A stretch of 64,000 nt of DNA from Actinophytocola xanthii. GTDB taxonomy: Bacteria; Actinomycetota; Actinomycetes; Mycobacteriales; Pseudonocardiaceae. Below the pieces are notes generated by a model. The model did no database searches and was not told the origin of the DNA. It saw only the letters and a program-made list of their open reading frames with translations. A program made the translations under genes and the position numbers. The DNA lies in contig NZ_MSIE01000016.1 in the NCBI RefSeq assembly GCF_001921205.1, forward strand, positions 1 through 64,000, written 5' to 3'. Positions 1-8,645 of the stretch are shown one piece after another; the first letter of the stretch is position 1, and the number at the start of each line of letters is the position of its first letter.

Positions 1-41
1 ACCAGCCAACGCCTCACCAAATAAGTTCAGGAACAGGCTCT

Positions 42-76
42 GAGGGAACGGGGTGCCGCCCTCTCCCCGTTCCCTC
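42..76 (-). terminator. Rho-independent-type hairpin after the ABC exporter genes
   Basis: A perfect 12-bp inverted repeat (42-53 against 65-76, arms GAGGGAACGGGG and CCCCGTTCCCTC) with an 11-nt loop lies just past the stop codon of the leftward ABC gene. There is no T-tract, as is usual for actinobacterial hairpin terminators. What lies left of it is outside the window. Confidence 0.75.
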
Positions 77-86
77 GGTCGACCAC

Positions 87-1946
87 TTAGCTCGTCGCCG
101 CGGCGAACTGGGCGTTGTACAGCCGGCGGTAGGCGCCCTCGCGTTCCAGCAGCTGGTCGTGTGTGCCCTGTTCGACGATCCGGCCCTCCTCCATCACCAG
201 GATCAGGTCCGCGTCCCTGATCGTCGACAGCCGGTGGGCGATGACGAAGCTCGTCCGCGAGGAGCGGAGTGCGGCCATCGCGTGCTGGACCAGCGACTCG
301 GTCCGGGTGTCGACAGAGCTGGTGGCCTCGTCGAGGATCAGCAGGGACGGGCTCGCCAGGAACGCCCTGGCGATCGTCAGCAGCTGCTTCTGGCCGGCGC
401 TGACGTTCGTCCCCTCCTCGTCGATCACCGTGTCGTAGCCGTCGGGCAGGGACCGCACGAACGGGTCGACGAACGTCGCCCTCGCCGCGGCGAGGATCTC
501 CTCCTCGGTGGCCTCGGGGCGGCCGTAGGCGATGTTGTCCCGGATCGTCCCGCCGAACAGCCAGGTGTCCTGGAGCACCATCCCCACCTGGGAACGCAGG
601 TCCTCGCGGCGCATCGAGCGGACGTCGACGCCGTCCAGCGTGATCCGGCCCCCGTCGAGCTCGTAGAACCGCAGGATCAGGTTGACCAGCGTCGTCTTGC
701 CGGCGCCGGTCGGGCCGACGATCGCGACCGTCTGGCCGGGCTCGGCCACCAGCGACAGGTCCTCGATCAGCGGCTGGTCCTCCCGGTAGGAGAAGCTCAC
801 GTGCTCGAACTCGACCCGGCCGCGGCGCTGGGCGGCCACCGCCGCCTCCCGCGGGTCGGGCTCCTGCTCCTCGGCGTCCAGCAGCTCGAACACCCGCTCG
901 GCCGACGCCACCCCGGACTGCATCAGGTTCGCCATCGACGCCACCTGGGTCAGCGGCTGGGTGAACTGCCGCGAGTACTGGATGAACGCCTGCACCTCAC
1001 CCAGCGTCATCGTCCCCGACGTGATCCTCAGGCCGCCGACCACGGCGACCACGACGTAGCTCAGGTTCGACAGGAACATCATCGCCGGCATGATCAGGCC
1101 GGAGATGAACTGCGCGCCGTGCGCCGACTCGAACAGCTCGTCGTTGCGGCGCCGGAACTCCGCCTCCGACTCCCGCTGCCGGCCGAACACCGTGACCAGC
1201 TGGTGGCCGGTGAACGCCTCCTCGATGTGCGCGTTGAGCGCGCCGGTCTGCCGCCACTGCGCGACGAACTTCTTCTGCGCCCGCTTACCGATGACCCCCG
1301 TGACCACCACCGACAGCGGGATCACCGCCAGCGCGATCAGCGCCAGCAGCGGCGAGATCGTCAGCATCATCACGACCACGCCCACCACGGTCAGCAACGA
1401 GGTGAGCAGCTGGCTCAACGTCTGCTGCAGGGTGGTCGAGATGTTGTCGATGTCGTTGGTCACCCGGGACAGCAGCTCCCCGCGCGGCTGGCGGTCGAAG
1501 TAGCGCAGCGGCAGCCGGTGCAGCTTGGCCTCGACGTCCTCGCGCAGCCGGTACACCACGCGCTGCACCACGTCGTTGAGCAGCCGCCCCTGGACCCAAC
1601 CGAACAACGACGACGCCAGGTACAGCCCCAGTACCCAGGTCAGCACGCCGGCCAGCGCCGAGAAGTCGATACCCGCGCCGGGGACGTCCCGCATCCGCGC
1701 GAGCACGCCGCCGAAGATGATGTCCGTGGCGTGCCCGAGCACCTTGGGACCCGCCACGGCAAACGCCACGCTGGCCACGCAGAGCAGGACGACCACGGCG
1801 AGCGCGACCCGCTCCGGGTGCAACCGCGCGGCAAGGCGCTTGGCCGACGGCCCGAAGTTCTTCGGCTTCTCCACCGGCATGCCCATCCCGGGCATTCCCC
1901 GCCCGCCGACGGGGGGCCGCGGACGGGCCTGGGTTGTCGTGCTCAT
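87..1946 (-). CDS. ABC exporter half-transporter, catalytically complete subunit (619 aa)
   Basis: Type IV ABC exporter: an N-terminal six-helix transmembrane domain (about residues 45-345) followed by a nucleotide-binding domain with Walker A GPTGAGKT, signature VSAGQ, Walker B LLILDEATS with the catalytic Glu, and H-loop IAHRLST. The first 40 residues are a Pro/Gly/Met-rich cytoplasmic extension. The ATG at 1946 is preceded by a strong GGGGAGG ribosome site. It lies 133 bases downstream of a second half-transporter whose ATPase site is degenerate, so the two should form a heterodimer with one consensus site, as in TM287/288 or BmrCD. The substrate cannot be read from sequence; drugs or peptides are typical. 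The signature Ser-Ala-Gly in place of Ser-Gly-Gly is itself typical of such heterodimers. Confidence 0.93.
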   Translation of the reverse strand: MSTTTQARPRPPVGGRGMPGMGMPVEKPKNFGPSAKRLAARLHPERVALAVVVLLCVASVAFAVAGPKVLGHATDIIFGGVLARMRDVPGAGIDFSALAGVLTWVLGLYLASSLFGWVQGRLLNDVVQRVVYRLREDVEAKLHRLPLRYFDRQPRGELLSRVTNDIDNISTTLQQTLSQLLTSLLTVVGVVVMMLTISPLLALIALAVIPLSVVVTGVIGKRAQKKFVAQWRQTGALNAHIEEAFTGHQLVTVFGRQRESEAEFRRRNDELFESAHGAQFISGLIMPAMMFLSNLSYVVVAVVGGLRITSGTMTLGEVQAFIQYSRQFTQPLTQVASMANLMQSGVASAERVFELLDAEEQEPDPREAAVAAQRRGRVEFEHVSFSYREDQPLIEDLSLVAEPGQTVAIVGPTGAGKTTLVNLILRFYELDGGRITLDGVDVRSMRREDLRSQVGMVLQDTWLFGGTIRDNIAYGRPEATEEEILAAARATFVDPFVRSLPDGYDTVIDEEGTNVSAGQKQLLTIARAFLASPSLLILDEATSSVDTRTESLVQHAMAALRSSRTSFVIAHRLSTIRDADLILVMEEGRIVEQGTHDQLLEREGAYRRLYNAQFAAATS

Positions 1947-2079
1947 GACAGTTCCGCCTCCCCGGATTCTTCCCTGTTGGTGGGCTTGGGTAGGAAGCGC
2001 TCGGTTTGGGCACGTACTTGCGGCTGGGTTGCGTCACGGTCCCCTGAGCTCACGGTTCTGGAGGTTGACAGAAGGTGTC

Positions 2080-3813
2080 TCATGCGACCTGCTCCGGGGT
2101 GAGCTGGGACTCGACGATCTCGACGTAGGTCGGACACGTGTCGAGCAGTTGGCGGTGGGTTCCGATGCCGACGACCGAGCCGTTGTCCAGCACGACGATC
2201 TGGTCGGCGTCGAGGATGGTCGTGATCCGCTGGGCGACGACGAGCACCGCGGCGTCGCGGGTGTGCGGGCGCAGCGCCGCCCTCAGCTGCGCGTCGGTCT
2301 CGACGTCGAGCGCGGAGAAGGCGTCGTCGAACAGGTAGATCTCCGGCCGGCGGACCAGCGCGCGGGCGATCGCGAGCCGCTGCCGCTGGCCGCCGGAGAC
2401 ATTGGTGCCGCCCTGCGCGATCGCGGCGTCCAGCCCGTCGGGCATCCGCTCGACGAAGTCCCTGGCCTGTGCGATCTCCAGCGCCTGCCACAGCTCCTCG
2501 TCGGTGGCGTCCGGGTTGCCGTAGCGCAGGTTGCTCGCGACGGTCCCGGTGAACAGGTATGCCCGCTGCGGCACCAGGCCGATCCGGGTGCGCAGCACCT
2601 CCTCGTCGAGCTCCCGGACGTCGACGCCGTCGACCAGGACGCTGCCGTCGGTGGCGTCGATGAGCCGCGGGATCAGCGAGAGCAGCGTCGACTTGCCGGC
2701 ACCGGTGCTGCCGATGATCGCCGTGGTCTGGCCGGCGCCGGCCCGGAAGGAGATGTCGCGCAGGACGGGGCTCGCGGCGCCGGGATACCGGAACTCGACA
2801 CCGCGCAGCTCGACCTCAGCCCGCCGGGCCAGCTCGCGCACCGGCTCCAGCGGCGGCCGGACCGAGGACTCGGTGTCCAGCACCTCGTTGATCCGCTCGG
2901 CGCAGACGGCGGCACGCGGGATCATCATCGAGATGAACGTCGCCATCATCACCGACATGAGGATCTGCAGCAGGTAGTTGAGGAACGCGGTCAGCGCCCC
3001 GACCTGCATCTCGCCCGCCTCGACGCGGTAGGCGCCGAACCAGAGAACGGCGATGCCGGAGCCGTTCAGGATGAGCATCACCGTCGGGAAGACCATCGCC
3101 TGGAGCCGGCCGACCCGCAGGGCTGTGTCGGTGAGCGCCGCGTTGGCGTCGGCGAACCGGCGGGTCTCGGCCCGCTCCCGGACGAACGCGCGGACCACGC
3201 GGATACCGGACAGCTGCTCGCGCAGCACCCGGTTCACCACGTCGATCCGGTCCTGCATGGCGCGGAACTGCGGCACCATCCGCCGGATGATCAGTCCGAT
3301 GCAGACGATCAGCAGCGGCACGCAGACCAGCAGCAGCCAGGACAGCCCGACGTCCTCCTGCAACGCCATCACCACCCCGGCGACGCACATGATCGGCGCG
3401 GTGACGAACATCGTGCAGAGCATGGCCACCAACAGCTGCACCTGCTGGACGTCGTTGGTACTGCGCGTGATCAGCGACGGCGGCCCGAACCCGGCGACCT
3501 CCCGCGCCGAGAACCGCCCGACCCGGTGGAAGACCGCGGCCCGCACGTCCCGCCCGAACGCCATCGCGACGCGGGCTCCGAAGTAGACGGCGATGACCGA
3601 GCAGACGATCTGCACGAGCGTGACGACGAGCATCCACCCGCCGGTCGAGACGATGTAGTCGGTGTCCCCGGTCGCGATCCCCCGGTCGATGATGTCGGCG
3701 TTGAGGCTGGGCAGGTAGAGCGAGGCGATCGTCCCGACCAGCTGCAGCACGAGCACGGCGGCGAGCTCCCGCCGGTAGGGCCGCAGGTGGGTACGGAGCA
3801 GACGGCTCAGCAA
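2080..3813 (-). CDS. ABC exporter half-transporter with degenerate ATPase site (577 aa)
   Basis: Transmembrane domain (about residues 15-300) plus nucleotide-binding domain: Walker A GSTGAGKS at 368-375 and canonical signature VSGGQ at 472-476. The Walker B region reads IYLFDDAFS, with Asp in place of the catalytic Glu, and the H-loop reads VAQRITT, with Gln in place of His. These are the hallmarks of the non-catalytic partner in heterodimeric exporters, so this protein probably needs the downstream 619-aa subunit. It is the first gene of a leftward operon divergent from a TetR regulator, which is the likely repressor. Efflux of a toxic compound or antibiotic is the usual role, inferred only from the arrangement. 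Confidence 0.93.
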   Translation of the reverse strand: MLSRLLRTHLRPYRRELAAVLVLQLVGTIASLYLPSLNADIIDRGIATGDTDYIVSTGGWMLVVTLVQIVCSVIAVYFGARVAMAFGRDVRAAVFHRVGRFSAREVAGFGPPSLITRSTNDVQQVQLLVAMLCTMFVTAPIMCVAGVVMALQEDVGLSWLLLVCVPLLIVCIGLIIRRMVPQFRAMQDRIDVVNRVLREQLSGIRVVRAFVRERAETRRFADANAALTDTALRVGRLQAMVFPTVMLILNGSGIAVLWFGAYRVEAGEMQVGALTAFLNYLLQILMSVMMATFISMMIPRAAVCAERINEVLDTESSVRPPLEPVRELARRAEVELRGVEFRYPGAASPVLRDISFRAGAGQTTAIIGSTGAGKSTLLSLIPRLIDATDGSVLVDGVDVRELDEEVLRTRIGLVPQRAYLFTGTVASNLRYGNPDATDEELWQALEIAQARDFVERMPDGLDAAIAQGGTNVSGGQRQRLAIARALVRRPEIYLFDDAFSALDVETDAQLRAALRPHTRDAAVLVVAQRITTILDADQIVVLDNGSVVGIGTHRQLLDTCPTYVEIVESQLTPEQVA

Positions 3814-3832
3814 GGATCCCCCTACAGAAGAA

Positions 3833-3887
3833 ACGATGCGTATCTTGTGAGAGCCACGGTAGGCTAGTCACATAAGAAACGCAACGT
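3833..3887. promoter_or_regulatory. Candidate TetR operator in the divergent exporter/regulator promoter region
   Basis: Between the divergent exporter and TetR genes, the motif ACGATGCGTATCTT (3833-3846) recurs in inverted orientation as AAGAAACGCAACGT (3874-3887), matching at 12 of 14 positions. The two copies flank the region where both promoters must lie, as expected of an autoregulated TetR/efflux pair. No binding data; inference from symmetry and position. Confidence 0.4.
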
Positions 3888-3905
3888 ACTTTAAAGGGGG
3901 CAGGG

Positions 3906-4502
3906 TTGGGTGAGTCCAAGCCCCGACGTCGCGGTGAGCAGCTGGAGCGGGCGATCCTCGAGGCGGCCTGGGAGGAGCTCAACGAGGTGGGCTACGCGGG
4001 GGTGACCATCGAGGCGGTCGCCGCGCGGGCCGGCACGAGCAAGCCGGTGATCTACCGGCGCTGGGCGAACCGGGCGGAGCTGGTGCTGGCCGCGTGGGGG
4101 CGGCAGAGCCCCATGCGCCCCGACTTCAAGGACACCGGGACGCTCCGCGGCGACCTGATGGCGTTGTTCGGCGCGATCGCCCACCGAGCGGACCGAATGA
4201 TGGGCTCGATGATCGCCGGCGTGATGGGCGAGACGTTCCGCCATCCCGAGATGGCCGCCTTGCTGCAGGAACGCCTCAAGTCCCCGCCGATGGTGCAGGT
4301 CATCCAGAAGATCATCGACCGCGCGGTGGCCCGCGGCGAGCTGGCACCGGTCACCGTCTCCCCCCGGGCGGGCCGGGTCCCCCTCGACCTCATCCGCAAC
4401 GAGTCCATGCTCTGCCGCACCCCGGTCCCCGACTCCACCATCGCCGAGCTCGTCGACGAGGTCTACCTCCCCCTGCTTCGCGGCCTCCAGCCGAACAACT
4501 AG
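3906..4502 (+). CDS. TetR/AcrR family transcriptional regulator (198 aa)
   Basis: N-terminal TetR helix-turn-helix (about residues 13-58, with GVTIEAVAARAGTSKPVIYR as the recognition part) followed by an all-helical ligand-binding domain of the TetR_C type. The start is a TTG at 3906; the upstream run TTTAAAGGGGGCAGGG supplies a purine-rich ribosome site. It is divergent from the heterodimeric ABC exporter, so repression of that exporter and of itself, relieved by a pump substrate, is the likely role. The gene is convergent with the next one, leaving 25 bases between them. Confidence 0.9.
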   Translation: MGESKPRRRGEQLERAILEAAWEELNEVGYAGVTIEAVAARAGTSKPVIYRRWANRAELVLAAWGRQSPMRPDFKDTGTLRGDLMALFGAIAHRADRMMGSMIAGVMGETFRHPEMAALLQERLKSPPMVQVIQKIIDRAVARGELAPVTVSPRAGRVPLDLIRNESMLCRTPVPDSTIAELVDEVYLPLLRGLQPNN

Positions 4503-4527
4503 CGCCTGTCACGTGATGGTGGTGCGA

Positions 4528-7191
4528 TCAGAACCAGGCCGTCTCGTCGGAGTCGGCTTCGAGGTTCGCCAGGCGTTCGCGTACCTCCGCGCTGGCCGGG
4601 CTCCCCGACGTGGCGAGCAGCTCCACGGCCCGCCGGTAGGCGTCGCGCGCGGACTCCGCCTCCCCCGCCGTGCGGTGCAGCTCCGCGGTGACCCACCAGA
4701 TGTCCGCGGCACCCAGTACCGAGCCGACGGCCCGCATCAGGGCTGACGCAGCCTGGAGGAGGGGCAGCGCGCTCCCGGTGCGACCGGTCATGGCCTCGGC
4801 CCTGGCGAGCACGGTGTAGCACCGGGCGAGGTTGTAAGGATCGGGAACGTCCAGACCCCCCAGGTAGGCGCTCGCCGTCCGGGCGTGCCGCACGGCGTCC
4901 TCGGGGCGGCCGGCCGCGATCGACGCCCGCGCGAGGCTGACCAGCACCAAGCCGACGTTGCGGGACTGGTCGAGCGTTCGGTAAAGCGCCAACGCGCGGC
5001 CGAAGCGGTCGATGGCCAGGTCGACCCGACCCTGTTCGAGGTGGACGAAGCCGGTCCGTTCGATCGAGCTCGCGACCCGGACGGGGCGACCGAGCTCCTC
5101 CCAGAACCGGGCCGCACCGGCCATGTGCTCCAGCGCCTCGCCGTAACGGCGGACCGCGTTGAGCGCGAGCCCCAGCCGGTCCTCCGACTCGGCCTCCATC
5201 TCCCGGTCCCCACACCGGCGTGCGGCATCGAGTGCGAGCTCGTCGACCGCCAGCCAGTCCTGGTGGTGCCCGCAGGTCAGGAAGAGACCCCACATGGCGT
5301 CGGCAATCCGCCAGGCCACCGCCGGGGTCCCGACGACCGCCTGTCGAGCGACGGCGTGGAGAACCCGCCGTTCCCGCACCAGCCACCGCAGGGCGGCGAG
5401 GTGATCGGCGAACACCGGCGGTTCGAGTGGAACGTGCTCGACCCGCGGCCGGGTGCGGCGCCGGTGGGGGGTGAGCACCGCGTCGGCGGCAGCCGCCGTG
5501 TACAGGTACCAGTCCGCCAACCGCCGTGTCGCGAGGTGGCGCTCCACGTGCGACTCCTCCGTCTCGGCCCGCTCTCGAGCATGCAGCAGGACCAGGTCGA
5601 GCAACCGGAAGCGCCCGGTCTGCCGCTCCTGCAGGAGGTCCGCGCCCAGCAACTCTTCGAGGCGCTCCTCCGCTTCGGCCGCCCGGGACTGGATGAGCGC
5701 GGCCGCCGCCTCGGCGTCGAAGTCCGGGCCCGGGTGGAGACCGAGAAGCCGGTACAGGCGTGCGGCCCCTGGTGAGAGCTCCCTGTAGGCCCGATCGAAC
5801 ACGGCTCGCACCGACGGTTCGGCGCCGAGGGCGAGCCGGTCCAACCTCCGCCTCTCGTCGAGCAGGTCGGCCACTGCCTGCTGAACGGTCCACTGCCGAC
5901 GGTGGGCGAGCCTCCCGGCGGCGACGACGAGGGCGACGGGGAGGCCGCCGCACAGCTCCACCAGGCGCGCCAAGGCATCAGGCTCGGCGGCGACGCGTGA
6001 CCGACCGACCAGAACGGACATCAGGTGGACGCCGGTTTCGGCGGACAGGGGTCCGAGCTCGATCAGCTGTGCGCCCTCCACGGTCAACGCGTCCAGTCTC
6101 GAGCTGCCGGTGACGACGGTCGTGGTCGTCGATGGCGAGGGCAACAACGCACGTACCTGCCCGAGTGAACCAGCGTGGTCCAGCACGACCAGAATCCTCC
6201 GTCCGGAGGTCACCGTGCGGAACAGGTCGGCCTGCTCGGCGGGATCGGCCGGAAGGGTGACGTCCGGCACGCCGAGTGCTCGCAGGAACCGGCGCAGGAC
6301 CTGTCCGGGAGGAACGGGTGCGAGTGGACCACCCAGGTCCGCGTACAGGCAGCCGTCGACGAACCGGTCCTTCGCCCGGTTCGCCCACCGTACGGCCAGA
6401 GCGCTCTTGCCCACTCCTGGCGGCCCGACGACGAGGACGAGGCCAGGTGCTGCCCGGTCGAGAGCGTCCAGCTCGCGCTCGCGGCCGGCGAAGACGCCGA
6501 GCGACGGCGGAACCTGATGTGGACAGTCCTGTTCGGACTCACGCGCACCCGCCGTCGGCGCCGGAGGAGGTACCACGCCGGACGGCCGGTACATCCACGC
6601 TCGGATCCTGGCTTTCTTGGCCTCCAACGACACGGGGTGGTAGTCGACCGGGTCGAGGTTGCGGTACCGGTGCCTGACGGTCCCCTCGTAGATCGTGTCG
6701 GAGACGACGACGGCCAGGTCGACCGGCGACTCGCGGAGGGAGGCACGAAGCTCGTCGGCGTCTGCCATACGGCAGGCCGTGATCAGGTCGGTCCCGGACA
6801 GGCCGTACCGGTCGGTGGACACCTCGCCCGCGTGGACAGCCAACCGCAGGCGGAACCGCTCACCGACCCGCGCGCTCCGGTTGTGCTCGGCCAGGGCCGC
6901 CGAAAGGCACGAGAGCAGCGGGTCCAGCAGTAAGACCTTGGGTACCAATGGTGATACGAGCACGATCGCGCCGTCGCCGCGGTCCTCGTGGTGACACGAC
7001 TGCCAGGGGATGCCCGCACCGGCGAGGCTCTCGTGGAGCAGGGCGTAGAAACGCTCGCGAAGGACGGTTCTGGAGCTGTCGTCGCGATGCCGGTCCGAGA
7101 AGCCCTCGATGTCGAGGACCAGCATCGACCGGTGTGTGGGGAAGACCTCTGTCCGATGGCTCGGCTCGGCGGACGACGGGCTGGTGCGCAT
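4528..7191 (-). CDS. Nucleotide-cyclase-like domain / STAND-type ATPase / TPR signalling protein (887 aa)
   Basis: Three parts can be seen. Residues 23-200 resemble a class III nucleotide cyclase (DIEGFS at 27-32, RGDG near 71-74, HAGEVSTDRYG near 120), but the usual Val-Asn-x-Ala-Ala-Arg motif is replaced by LITACRM, so the catalytic Asn is missing and activity is doubtful. Residues 230-550 are an NB-ARC/AP-ATPase-like STAND module, with Walker A GPPGVGKS at 256-263 and Walker B ILVVLDHA. The rest is helical tetratricopeptide-type repeats. The chosen ATG (7191) follows the upstream stop by one base (TGACATG) and has GGGGA before it; an ATG at 7203 is also possible. The arrangement suits a ligand- or infection-sensing switch. 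Function not established. Confidence 0.8.
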   Translation of the reverse strand: MRTSPSSAEPSHRTEVFPTHRSMLVLDIEGFSDRHRDDSSRTVLRERFYALLHESLAGAGIPWQSCHHEDRGDGAIVLVSPLVPKVLLLDPLLSCLSAALAEHNRSARVGERFRLRLAVHAGEVSTDRYGLSGTDLITACRMADADELRASLRESPVDLAVVVSDTIYEGTVRHRYRNLDPVDYHPVSLEAKKARIRAWMYRPSGVVPPPAPTAGARESEQDCPHQVPPSLGVFAGRERELDALDRAAPGLVLVVGPPGVGKSALAVRWANRAKDRFVDGCLYADLGGPLAPVPPGQVLRRFLRALGVPDVTLPADPAEQADLFRTVTSGRRILVVLDHAGSLGQVRALLPSPSTTTTVVTGSSRLDALTVEGAQLIELGPLSAETGVHLMSVLVGRSRVAAEPDALARLVELCGGLPVALVVAAGRLAHRRQWTVQQAVADLLDERRRLDRLALGAEPSVRAVFDRAYRELSPGAARLYRLLGLHPGPDFDAEAAAALIQSRAAEAEERLEELLGADLLQERQTGRFRLLDLVLLHARERAETEESHVERHLATRRLADWYLYTAAAADAVLTPHRRRTRPRVEHVPLEPPVFADHLAALRWLVRERRVLHAVARQAVVGTPAVAWRIADAMWGLFLTCGHHQDWLAVDELALDAARRCGDREMEAESEDRLGLALNAVRRYGEALEHMAGAARFWEELGRPVRVASSIERTGFVHLEQGRVDLAIDRFGRALALYRTLDQSRNVGLVLVSLARASIAAGRPEDAVRHARTASAYLGGLDVPDPYNLARCYTVLARAEAMTGRTGSALPLLQAASALMRAVGSVLGAADIWWVTAELHRTAGEAESARDAYRRAVELLATSGSPASAEVRERLANLEADSDETAWF

Positions 7192-7192
7192 G

Positions 7193-8422
7193 TCAGTCCC
7201 CATCCACGAGCCGAGGAACCGGAACCTGGGGCCAGGCAGTGGCTTCCTCCGGTTCGGGCAGCTCCAGCAACCGGTACAGGCACTGGCGGAGGACCTCGGC
7301 GGACTGGCCGCGCATCGCCGCGACTCGCCGGCGCGCGACCCGCCACTGCGCGGGCTGTGCGTGGACGGCCGCCTGGAGCTGCGTGAGGAGCGGCACGTCG
7401 GCCACGAGCCGTGGGCTCACCGCCGCCAGCTCGGCCACCACCGAGGAACTGTCCACGTCGGTCCCGCCGAACGGGCTGAACAGCACGGGCACGCGAGTCG
7501 CGGCCGCATACGCCGCGAGCGAACCGTGGTCGGCGACCAGCAGATCCGCGGCGGCGACGAGCCCACGCCAGTCCTCACCGACGTCGATGAGGTCCACGCC
7601 GACGGCACGGACCTCGCGCATCCAGTTCCGGACCTGACGGGTGCCGTGCTCGGCCCAGACCGCGGGGTGGAGCGTCGCGATCACCCGGTGGTTCGCCGGC
7701 AGCTCCGCCGTCAGCCGCAGCAGCACGTCGCGCTGGGTGGCGATCAGCGAGTGCCGTCCCCACGTCGAGGCGACGGCGACCAGTACCTGAGCGGGCCGGA
7801 CACCCAGGCCGGTGCGGTAGTGCTCGCGCCGGGAGGCGGATGCCAGCAGCCGGTCGAGGCACGGATCGCCGGTGACCAGTGCGTAGGGCACGGACTCCGG
7901 GCACTGCCGGGCAAGGGTCGTGATGTGGTCGGGGTGGGGTACCACCAGGGCGTCGAAGATCGGTCCGCCGACGGCGTCGAGGAGCGACTCCCGGTCCAGG
8001 CCGTAGACCGGGCGGGCGTCGGCGTCGCCGGGCCAGGCCCAGGCGGGCCAGAGCTTGGTGAAACCAGCGCCGTGCGGGGCGGAGAACCGCTTCTTGGCGG
8101 GCACCTCGCCCATCCGGTGGAGGCTCGCGGACACCGTGAGGTCGAACGATCCCTGCACCGCCTCCTGCCAGGGCAGCGTCCGAACCTCGAGCTCGGCCAG
8201 GCACTTCCCGACGCCGTCGCCGAGCCGGTCCGGCACCTGGGTGTACAGGATCTGTAGCCGCGGGTCGCCCTCGACGAGCATGACGTGGTCTTCCAGGCGC
8301 ATCAGGCTGGTGATCGTGTGGACCCCGACGAGCACGGTGCGCTGGTAGGTCCAGGTGGCCCACCGGCGGGCCGTGCTGTCACGTTGTCCGGTGGCATCAG
8401 GGCTCGGCTCTCCACTTTGCAT
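7193..8422 (-). CDS. GT-B-like protein related to CDP-glycerol glycerophosphotransferases, function unknown (409 aa)
   Basis: The protein has the look of a two-domain GT-B fold: an N-terminal half with VLVGVHTITSL and a PHGAG motif near residue 118, and a C-terminal half with VIATLHPAVW, LIDVGED and ADLLVADHGSLAAYAAATRV, which resembles the donor-binding region of TagF/TagB-type polymerases and sugar-nucleotide 2-epimerases. No membrane segment is evident. The ATG at 8422 was chosen because AAAGAGGA sits 8 bases upstream; the open frame continues further without a ribosome site. Its stop is one base from the start of the cyclase-like/STAND gene, so the two are translationally coupled. Substrate unknown; a signalling or conflict role with its partner is only an inference. 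Confidence 0.7.
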   Translation of the reverse strand: MQSGEPSPDATGQRDSTARRWATWTYQRTVLVGVHTITSLMRLEDHVMLVEGDPRLQILYTQVPDRLGDGVGKCLAELEVRTLPWQEAVQGSFDLTVSASLHRMGEVPAKKRFSAPHGAGFTKLWPAWAWPGDADARPVYGLDRESLLDAVGGPIFDALVVPHPDHITTLARQCPESVPYALVTGDPCLDRLLASASRREHYRTGLGVRPAQVLVAVASTWGRHSLIATQRDVLLRLTAELPANHRVIATLHPAVWAEHGTRQVRNWMREVRAVGVDLIDVGEDWRGLVAAADLLVADHGSLAAYAAATRVPVLFSPFGGTDVDSSSVVAELAAVSPRLVADVPLLTQLQAAVHAQPAQWRVARRRVAAMRGQSAEVLRQCLYRLLELPEPEEATAWPQVPVPRLVDGD

Positions 8423-8459
8423 GATCGAAGTCCTCTTTCCGGACAGGCAGCAGCAGACG

Positions 8460-8619
8460 AAATTTCTCAGATTTCTCCGATCCGGGTACGATAGGCCCCA
8501 AGATCTGCAATGCATCGTAATTCGCTGTTGTCACCAGGGACAACGATCTATCGCCGACAATATTCTGATGCCGCCGACAGATCGGATCAGATCTGCGCCG
8601 CCTTCAACCTGAGAAATTT
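8460..8619. repeat. Nested inverted repeats in the 223-bp gap between the GT-B-like gene and the ROK gene
   Basis: An 11-nt perfect inverted repeat (AAATTTCTCAG at 8460-8470, CTGAGAAATTT at 8609-8619) encloses a second one (TCCGATC at 8476-8482, GATCGGA at 8580-8586). Inside are a tandem 9-mer (TTTCTCAGA TTTCTCCGA, 8463-8480), a direct repeat AGATCTGC (8501 and 8589) and a palindrome GTTGTC/GACAAC (8527-8544). The stretch is much more AT-rich than its surroundings. It lies upstream of the leftward GT-B-like gene and probably holds its promoter and operators. Confidence 0.45.
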
Positions 8620-8645
8620 CTTGGTTGTTTCTCCCGGCGCTTACT

